Positions 7,719 through 13,045 of a stretch of 14,971 bases of DNA are shown here, piece after piece. This DNA comes from Flavobacteriales bacterium UBA2798 (lineage in GTDB: Bacteria; Bacteroidota; Bacteroidia; Flavobacteriales_D; UBA2798), in assembly GCA_002351955.1 (NCBI GenBank), contig DEHO01000076.1:43055-58025 (forward strand). Reading direction: 5' to 3'. Position 1 is the first letter of the stretch. The number at the start of each line of letters is the position of its first letter. The notes beneath the pieces are model-generated. The model was not told the DNA's origin, searched no databases, and was given only the letters and a program-made list of their open reading frames with translations. Position numbers and translations under genes: made by a program.

Positions 7719-8758
7719 ATCTCTATGTAGAATTTCAAATATTCTTTTGCTGCACTTTCCCATGAAAACTTCGCTGCATGTTGAATAAGAGCGTTGGGAA
7801 TTTCCGGTTGTGACGTATAGAATTGCAGACCACTCTCTACAGTATTTTGAATGCATTCCGGAGAAAAATCATCAAAATAAAAAGCCTGATCACCACCAAT
7901 TTCCGGTAAGCTGGTTAGGCGTGATAAAAAAACAGGCTTCCCCAAGCTCATTGCTTCTATCACTGGCAATCCAAATCCTTCGGAAAGCGATGGAAACAAT
8001 AAAGCTTCCATATTTTTATAGAGCCAATATTTTTGTTCATCGTTCACCGATCCGCACATGATGAGTCGGTCTTTAACTCCCCAATATTCTGCAGCTTCAA
8101 TAATAGTCTTTGTATAGGTTGAATGTTCAGGACCCGCAACAACGAGAAAATGATCCGGAAATTTTTTCAATAGCGGTGGTAAAACATGAAAATTCTTTCG
8201 AGGAGAAAGCACCCCAATTGCCAGGAAGAATTTTCGATCTGGAATAAATACTGGTTGCTTCGCCTCTGAAAACTGCTGCAGTGGATTACCATTGTAGATC
8301 ACCTTTACAGGAATATCAGGAATTTTGATGTTTTCTTTTAAAATCTCGCCTGTATATTCAGAGATAACAGCAATACCTGAAGATCGATCTACTTTCTTTT
8401 GCAAACGTTGGAACCGTGCCTTCAATTTTGCTCCGGTATATTTTTGCATAAAATTTAGATCGTGTACCGTAAGCAAAAGTTTTGCGTTACCGGACGGCAG
8501 GTAGGCAGAATCCTGGTGCATACAGTGCCAAACATCAAACCCGGAAGAACCCGGAATAAAGACTTTATGCCAGGGTTTCCTAATATGATAATGAAACTGA
8601 TTTCCAAATTCGCCCACACGATTTTCCGGAAGATAAAAATGAAGATCAAGTCCCTTATTATCTTCCTTCGCCATGGATTTACCCAAATGCAAACAAAACT
8701 GCCCTAACCCTGTAGAGGGATAACGCAATTTTTCCATTTCAAGCAAAACCTTTTTCAT
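7715..8758 (-). CDS. Glycosyltransferase family 4 (GT-B fold)
   Basis: A 347-residue cytosolic or membrane-associated glycosyltransferase with retaining GT4 features: a Gly-rich acceptor loop near the N-terminus (STGLGQF, 15-21), VHDLN at 98-102, SEYTGE at 133-138 in the hinge region, AIGVLSPRKN (180-189) starting the donor domain, and the EX7E site FPSLSEGFGLPVIEAM, with Glu260 and Glu268. It should add a sugar from a nucleotide donor to a growing lipid-linked glycan or LPS core; the sugar cannot be named. Its ATG overlaps the stop of the upstream GT2 gene as ATGA (8755-8758), so translation is likely coupled. Its stop codon lies in the same CTAG as the stop of the opposing O-antigen-ligase-like gene, leaving no room for a terminator. 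Confidence 0.92.
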   Translation of the reverse strand: MKKVLLEMEKLRYPSTGLGQFCLHLGKSMAKEDNKGLDLHFYLPENRVGEFGNQFHYHIRKPWHKVFIPGSSGFDVWHCMHQDSAYLPSGNAKLLLTVHDLNFMQKYTGAKLKARFQRLQKKVDRSSGIAVISEYTGEILKENIKIPDIPVKVIYNGNPLQQFSEAKQPVFIPDRKFFLAIGVLSPRKNFHVLPPLLKKFPDHFLVVAGPEHSTYTKTIIEAAEYWGVKDRLIMCGSVNDEQKYWLYKNMEALLFPSLSEGFGLPVIEAMSLGKPVFLSRLTSLPEIGGDQAFYFDDFSPECIQNTVESGLQFYTSQPEIPNALIQHAAKFSWESAAKEYLKFYIEI

Positions 8759-9507
8759 TTAGAAGAATTATAACGCTCACGCAATTTTCTATACTTCATT
8801 CGTGTTGCTGCAGCCGATATCCGTGCAATACGAAATCCGGCTTTTCCATCAAGAAAACCGGCCTTGAAAAAATATCCTGATATAAACCGAATCATCGGAC
8901 TAAAAATCACTTTCAAAACTCCGGGCTTATACCCTTTCGTATACAGGTCGTCAGCTGAAAGGGAGGTAAATTTTTCTGTTTGCCGGTAATGATCATCAAC
9001 CGAATAATAGGAGTAATGCAGCAAATCTCCTTCGAGAAATTTCACTTCAGCAGAGGAGAATCCAATGAGTTGTTCGTGAATTTCACCTTCCCATTTTACT
9101 TTTCTCCGATCAAACATTCTGACTTTCGTATCCGGATACCAACCTCCGTGTTTTATCCAGGTACCGCAGTAATTGGTCAACCGGTTAAATGAACAAACCG
9201 AGAGCGGTGCATTCGATTTTACCTGAAGGATGGCTTCTTTTAATTCCGAGGAAATAGCTTCGTCAGCATCTATCGACAGAATCCAATCGTTGACGGCTTG
9301 TTGATTACCGAAATTTTTCTGTGCAGAATATCCCAGCCAGATTTGTTGAATCCACTTTACATTTTTCTCCTTACAAATCTCAATCGTTTTGTCGGCTGAT
9401 CCGGAGTCGATAATCAGAATTTCATCGGCAACACCATACAAACTATCGATACAGCGAGCGATATTGCGTTCTTCGTTAAAGGTGATAATGACAGCTGAAA
9501 GACCCAT
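8755..9507 (-). CDS. Glycosyltransferase family 2, WaaE/KdtX-like
   Basis: A 250-residue GT-A enzyme. The N-terminus (LSAVIITFNEERNI) and DSGSADKT (34-41) form the nucleotide-sugar site, and SIDADE (78-83) holds the DxD metal-binding motif. GGWYPD (121-126) and the pair His144-Glu145 in GEIHEQ match the LPS core beta-1,4-glucosyltransferase branch of GT2 typified by WaaE. A C-terminal amphipathic or membrane-near stretch (VIFSPMIRFISGYFF) may anchor it to the inner membrane. It likely transfers a hexose to the LPS core or a similar lipid acceptor; the exact sugar is not visible. It overlaps the following GT4 gene by 4 bp and begins 42 bp after homoserine dehydrogenase, with its own promoter in that gap. 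Confidence 0.92.
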   Translation of the reverse strand: MGLSAVIITFNEERNIARCIDSLYGVADEILIIDSGSADKTIEICKEKNVKWIQQIWLGYSAQKNFGNQQAVNDWILSIDADEAISSELKEAILQVKSNAPLSVCSFNRLTNYCGTWIKHGGWYPDTKVRMFDRRKVKWEGEIHEQLIGFSSAEVKFLEGDLLHYSYYSVDDHYRQTEKFTSLSADDLYTKGYKPGVLKVIFSPMIRFISGYFFKAGFLDGKAGFRIARISAAATRMKYRKLRERYNSSK

Positions 9508-9517
9508 GACAGTCTTT

Positions 9518-9548
9518 CAAAGATAAAGCTTTTCTGCACCTGTTCAGA
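9518..9548 (-). promoter_or_regulatory. Promoter of the GT2-GT4 glycosyltransferase pair
   Basis: On the minus strand, TCTG (plus 9545-9548), a 19-bp spacer and TATCTTTG (plus 9518-9525) match the Bacteroidota form TTTG-N19/20-TAnnTTTG; the -7 box is exact and the -33 box has one mismatch. The -7 box ends 10 nt before the ATG. It lies in the 42-bp gap after homoserine dehydrogenase, so the sugar genes need not depend on read-through. Confidence 0.65.
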
Positions 9549-9549
9549 T

Positions 9550-10803
9550 TCAGATGCCAACGCTTTCAGATAATTGTTTGCGCTCCTTACGAGAGCCATC
9601 CAAAACGATCACTTCTCCGGTAGCAGCAAGAAATGATCCTGATGCGTTGATCCTTTCACGATGACGAATCAGATCCTTGAGGCCGATTGTTCCGATCACA
9701 TAATTCACACCGGAGACATAATTGATCCCTCTTTCGGAAATCGAAGTAAATCCAATCTCATCAAACAAAACCGGATCATTACTACGCAGGTAAACTTCCA
9801 GTTCAATTTCTGTGGAATAGGTAAATCTCGCCTGTTGATGGTATTTTTTATACTCGTATCGGTAATGGTAGGCATTGGCAGAAATATCAGACAATACAGC
9901 ACTTCCGGTTGGATGTCCGCCCGCACCCTTGCCCACGAACAATTGCTTATCCGAAAAAGCTGCTTCCAGAATTACAGCATTGTACTCATTGTTCACATTG
10001 TACAATTGATCATCTTTTGCTACAAGTCGGGGAGTAACAAACAAAGAAATACGCTGATCATCGAGCTGAAACGTGTTTGCAACAAGTCGAATTCGCTTTC
10101 CTCTTGACTGCGCAAATTCTACATCACCCACTGCAAGATTACCAATTCCCAGATTCAGCACATCTTCAGGTCGTGCAAATACACCGAAAGTGTGACCTGT
10201 TATGATAACCAATTTGTATTTCGCATCAAATCCCTCAACATCGAGTGTAGGATCACTTTCCGCAAAGCCAAGTTCCTGCGCCTGACGCAAAGCCGTTGCA
10301 TAATCCAAATGTTCATTCTGGACTTTAGTAAGAATATAGTTGGAGGAACCGTTAAAGATTCCGCTTACAGCACGCAACAATTCATTATCATAATACTCTT
10401 CAAGATTCCGCAAAATAGGAATTGAACCGCAGGAAGAAGCCTCATACAACAGCGAGGTGCCAAATTCATGTTGCAGACGCACCAGCTCTTCAAAATTTTC
10501 GGCAATCATTTTCTTATTTGCACTCACTACATTTTTACCATTACGAAGCGCGGTTGAAACTATTTCGTATGCATCCTTTGCATTGTCGATCAATTCCACC
10601 ACCAGATTAATCTCAGGATCATTGAGAATTTCATTTTTATCGTAGGCAAACATCGATGCCGGTAAACTTCTTTTTTTTGAAGGATCTTTCACAACAATAC
10701 GCTTGATGGTTGTTCTAAAGCCACGACTTTGCGAAAGCACATCGTAGAGACCTTGTCCCACACAACCAAATCCGAACAAACCTATCTTAACCTGATGCTC
10801 CAT
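9550..10803 (-). CDS. hom: Homoserine dehydrogenase, monofunctional
   Basis: A 417-residue enzyme that reduces aspartate semialdehyde to homoserine with NAD(P)H, the branch step to threonine and methionine, in the cytosol. The Rossmann motif GLFGFGCVGQGLY is at 8-20 and SANKK with Lys97 at 94-98. The substrate domain follows, with SGIFNGSSNYILT (147-159), ESDPTLDVEGFDAKYK (182-197; Lys197 is the likely proton-transfer Lys) and GKGAGGHPTGSAVLSDI (about 293-309). The last 100 residues resemble the ACT-like tail of monofunctional enzymes (EIELEVYLRSNDP), which may carry feedback control, but ligand residues cannot be assigned. No aspartokinase domain is fused to it, unlike the ThrA type, and no other threonine or methionine gene is in the window. 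A strong promoter with an overlapping palindrome lies just upstream. Confidence 0.95.
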   Translation of the reverse strand: MEHQVKIGLFGFGCVGQGLYDVLSQSRGFRTTIKRIVVKDPSKKRSLPASMFAYDKNEILNDPEINLVVELIDNAKDAYEIVSTALRNGKNVVSANKKMIAENFEELVRLQHEFGTSLLYEASSCGSIPILRNLEEYYDNELLRAVSGIFNGSSNYILTKVQNEHLDYATALRQAQELGFAESDPTLDVEGFDAKYKLVIITGHTFGVFARPEDVLNLGIGNLAVGDVEFAQSRGKRIRLVANTFQLDDQRISLFVTPRLVAKDDQLYNVNNEYNAVILEAAFSDKQLFVGKGAGGHPTGSAVLSDISANAYHYRYEYKKYHQQARFTYSTEIELEVYLRSNDPVLFDEIGFTSISERGINYVSGVNYVIGTIGLKDLIRHRERINASGSFLAATGEVIVLDGSRKERKQLSESVGI

Positions 10804-10821
10804 AGTCTAATTTTAGCGGGT

Positions 10822-10853
10822 CAAAAATAGCATGCTACCTCGGCCTTCCCAAA
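10822..10853 (-). promoter_or_regulatory. Promoter of homoserine dehydrogenase
   Basis: On the minus strand, TTTG (plus 10850-10853), a spacer of 20 bp and TATTTTTG (plus 10822-10829) match the Bacteroidota promoter consensus at every fixed position. Transcription should start about 10 nt before the ATG, so the leader is too short to hold a riboswitch. Confidence 0.75.
10828..10837. promoter_or_regulatory. Perfect palindrome TAGCATGCTA, possible operator
   Basis: A 10-bp perfect inverted repeat that overlaps the last two bases of the -7 box of the homoserine dehydrogenase promoter and extends into its spacer. A protein bound there would block RNA polymerase. The regulator is unknown and no second copy was noticed in this window. 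Confidence 0.4.
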
Positions 10854-10861
10854 GAAATACA

Positions 10862-10897
10862 GGCAAATAAGCTGTCTTTTGCCCTATTAAAAACAGC
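10862..10897 (+). other. Pseudoknot-like nested inverted repeats
   Basis: Two inverted repeats interleave: GGCAAA (10862-10867) with TTTGCC (10878-10883), and GCTGT (10871-10875) with ACAGC (10893-10897). Read on the plus strand this gives an H-type pseudoknot with a 3-nt first loop and a 9-nt A-rich last loop (CTATTAAAA), which is sterically favourable. It lies between the two outward promoters, so it may not be transcribed. Confidence 0.3.
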
Positions 10898-10939
10898 CCG
10901 GAATTGAAATCCTGAAGATCCGTCGCTTGCCTATATGGG

Positions 10940-10978
10940 GTGGTCGAAGGAAACTACTCGCTGAGCGAGAGGGGGCCC
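10940..10978. repeat. GC-rich inverted repeats in the divergent control region
   Basis: The hairpin arms CTCGC and GCGAG (10957-10961 and 10965-10969, loop TGA) directly follow a second possible hairpin GTGGT/ACTAC (10940-10944 and 10953-10957), and a GGGCCC palindrome ends the block (10973-10978). Base composition is clearly more GC-rich than the flanks. The parts GTCGAAGG and CTGAGCG recall short dispersed intergenic repeats seen in many bacterial genomes; only one copy is in this window. Confidence 0.35.
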
Positions 10979-10994
10979 GAATACAAAAAGATCA

Positions 10995-11025
10995 TTGCCT
11001 GAGTCATTAAAACACCTTATTTTTA
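10995..11025 (+). promoter_or_regulatory. Promoter of the ABC ATPase gene
   Basis: TTG (10995-10997), a 20-bp spacer and TATTTTTA (11018-11025) fit the Bacteroidota promoter pattern with one mismatch in the -7 box. It lies 22 bp before the ATG and downstream of the inverted repeats, which would therefore not be part of this mRNA. Confidence 0.5.
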
Positions 11026-11047
11026 GCCTCTTGAGAATTAATCCCCC

Positions 11048-13045
11048 ATGGGAAAAGAACCTATACTGGAAGTGCGCAACCTGGTTACCGAGTTCACCAG
11101 CGATGGTGTTGTAACCAAGGCAGTGAATGATGTCTCCTTTACCTTACATAAGGGAGAGACTATTGGAATTGTTGGAGAATCCGGCTCAGGAAAGTCGGTT
11201 ACTTCCCTTTCCATCATGCGCCTTATTCCCTCACCTCCCGGAAGAATTACAGGAGGTCAGATCATTTATCACGGTCAAAAAGAAACCATCGATCTGCTTC
11301 AGGTTTCAGAAAAGGAAATGCAATCGCATCGCGGAAATGACATTGCCATGATCTTTCAGGAACCGATGACCTCACTCAATCCGGTTCTCACTTGTGGAGA
11401 ACAGGTTGCAGAAGCCATTTTGCGTCACGAACGCTTCCCGGAACTCTCACGCTTTCGGCTATTTCTGGAAAACAATAAAAACCTCTTTTTCATTGCTTCT
11501 TCCATTCTGTTTCTGATCGCATTTGTAATTCTTGTATCCGGCGAATTCAATCAAATAATCGGATGGGTTTCGCTGATTGCCGGATTCTCGCTTACGCTTA
11601 CCGGAATATATCTCTCCATTTTCTCCAAAAGCAGGGCCGTTGCAAAAGGAAGGGTAATCGATCTTTTCAAGCAGGTTAAACTTCCACGGCCTGAACGCGT
11701 GTACGATGCCTATCCCCATCAGTTATCTGGCGGACAAAAGCAGCGTGTGATGATTGCGATGGCTATGAGTTGCAATCCGGGAATTCTCATTGCAGACGAG
11801 CCTACTACAGCCCTTGACGTAACCGTTCAAAAAACAATTCTCGATCTGATGAATGATCTTCAGGCGAAGAACAATCTTGGTATTCTCTTTATTACCCATG
11901 ATTTGGGTGTTATTGCAGAGCTTGCAGACAAGGTGGTGGTGATGTACAAAGGAAAAATTGTTGAACAAGGAAGCGTACTTGACATATTCACCAATCCGCA
12001 ACATCCGTATACAAAAGGACTTCTTGCCTGTCGTCCTAAATTGAATAACCGTCTTCGTTCGTTACCTACGGTAAGTGATTTTATGAATACCGACGAGCAA
12101 GGCAACATTACAGAAACGAATGTTACGATTCAGTCGGTGATTCACAATTTAATTGAAGATCCGTATCAGCGAAAGAGTGAACAGGAAAAACTTTATGCAT
12201 CTGAGCCAATCTTAAAAGTTCAGAATCTGAAAACATGGTTTCCTGTAGGCAGAAACATGTTCGGTAAAGTGAGTGATTACATCAAGGCAGTTGATGATGT
12301 GACTTTTGATGTGTACCCGGGGGAAACATTGGGTCTTGTTGGAGAATCAGGTTGCGGAAAAACAACTTTAGGAAGAACAATTCTTCGGTTGGTAGAGCCC
12401 CATGAAGGAAAAATTACTTTTCAGGGTAAAGACATCACCTTTATTTCACAGCAGGAGATGCGTCCGATACGCAAGGATATTCAGATCATATTTCAGGATC
12501 CCTATTCCTCATTAAACCCGAGGATGACCATAGGTGAAGCCATTATGGAACCCATGCGCGTTCATGGAATTCTTGACACAGATAAGGCAAGAAAAAACCG
12601 CGTGGTAGAAATACTGGAGCGGGTAAATATGCGCCCTTCCCATTTCAGTCGTTATCCTCATGAATTTTCCGGCGGACAACGCCAACGGATTTGCATTGCG
12701 CGAGCGATTGCATTGCAACCAAAATTCATTATTTGCGACGAATCCGTTTCTGCACTGGATGTTTCTGTACAGGCTCAGGTTTTGAATCTGCTGAATGAAT
12801 TGAAGCGTGAATTTGGATTTACCTACATCTTCATTTCGCACGATTTGAGTGTTGTAAAATTCATGAGCGACCGGATGATTGTAATGAACAAAGGAAAAAT
12901 TGAAGAGCTTGATCTTGCCGAACGCATTTACGCCGATCCGAAATCAGACTACACCCGTAAGCTAATCAATGCCATTCCGAAAGGAGAATTGGATGATATC
13001 CGGAAGAATATTGAGAATAAACTTCTAAGAGAAAATCATGCCTGA
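11048..13045 (+). CDS. Fused two-domain ABC ATPase, peptide-transporter (DppD-DppF) type, with membrane-hairpin insertion
   Basis: A 665-residue protein made of two complete ATPase domains like DppD/OppD and DppF/OppF in one chain; it would power import of peptides or similar solutes through separate permeases. Domain 1: Walker A GESGSGKS (43-50), Q-loop Gln104 in IFQEPMTSLNP, signature LSGGQ (226-230), Walker B LIADEP (Glu251), switch His284. Domain 2: GESGCGKT (432-439), Gln483, FSGGQ (540-544), CDESVSALD (Glu565), His598. Both sites look active. A peptide-transporter C-terminal motif (PYTKGLLACRP) and a linker of about 45 residues join them. Oddly, domain 1 holds an extra stretch of about 60 residues between Q-loop and signature with two hydrophobic segments (146-164, 171-192). 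No permease or binding-protein gene is nearby. The stop overlaps the next ATG (TGATG), so both are one transcription unit. Confidence 0.93.
   Translation: MGKEPILEVRNLVTEFTSDGVVTKAVNDVSFTLHKGETIGIVGESGSGKSVTSLSIMRLIPSPPGRITGGQIIYHGQKETIDLLQVSEKEMQSHRGNDIAMIFQEPMTSLNPVLTCGEQVAEAILRHERFPELSRFRLFLENNKNLFFIASSILFLIAFVILVSGEFNQIIGWVSLIAGFSLTLTGIYLSIFSKSRAVAKGRVIDLFKQVKLPRPERVYDAYPHQLSGGQKQRVMIAMAMSCNPGILIADEPTTALDVTVQKTILDLMNDLQAKNNLGILFITHDLGVIAELADKVVVMYKGKIVEQGSVLDIFTNPQHPYTKGLLACRPKLNNRLRSLPTVSDFMNTDEQGNITETNVTIQSVIHNLIEDPYQRKSEQEKLYASEPILKVQNLKTWFPVGRNMFGKVSDYIKAVDDVTFDVYPGETLGLVGESGCGKTTLGRTILRLVEPHEGKITFQGKDITFISQQEMRPIRKDIQIIFQDPYSSLNPRMTIGEAIMEPMRVHGILDTDKARKNRVVEILERVNMRPSHFSRYPHEFSGGQRQRICIARAIALQPKFIICDESVSALDVSVQAQVLNLLNELKREFGFTYIFISHDLSVVKFMSDRMIVMNKGKIEELDLAERIYADPKSDYTRKLINAIPKGELDDIRKNIENKLLRENHA
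11435..11641 (+). other. Insertion with two hydrophobic segments inside ATPase domain 1
   Basis: Residues about 130-198 of the ABC protein. In E. coli DppD the corresponding stretch between the EAI-x-x-H region and the helix before the signature is only about 10 residues long. Here it contains a basic lead-in (ELSRFRLFLENNKN), the hydrophobic segment LFFIASSILFLIAFVILVSG, a short polar turn (EFNQ) and a second segment from about IIGWVSLIAG to IYLSIF, then SKSRAVAKGR. Positive residues flank both ends and the turn is acidic, as expected for a hairpin entering from the cytosol. The frame continues into a normal signature region. Confidence 0.85.

Noticed and set aside
9661..10107. 148-codon plus-strand frame opposite homoserine dehydrogenase
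   Set aside because: It lies wholly antisense to a well-supported enzyme gene, has no recognisable domain and no promoter.
10804..11047. SAM or other known riboswitch before homoserine dehydrogenase
   Set aside because: The consensus promoter places the transcript start about 10 nt before the ATG, and the conserved bases of SAM-I, SAM-II or preQ1 elements are not present on either strand.
11450..11640. Double frameshift in the ABC gene as the source of the hydrophobic segment
   Set aside because: Both flanks stay in one frame with intact motifs, the segment has regular membrane-helix composition with charged flanks, and it reads through without stops, so a true in-frame insertion is simpler. 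Reads would settle it.
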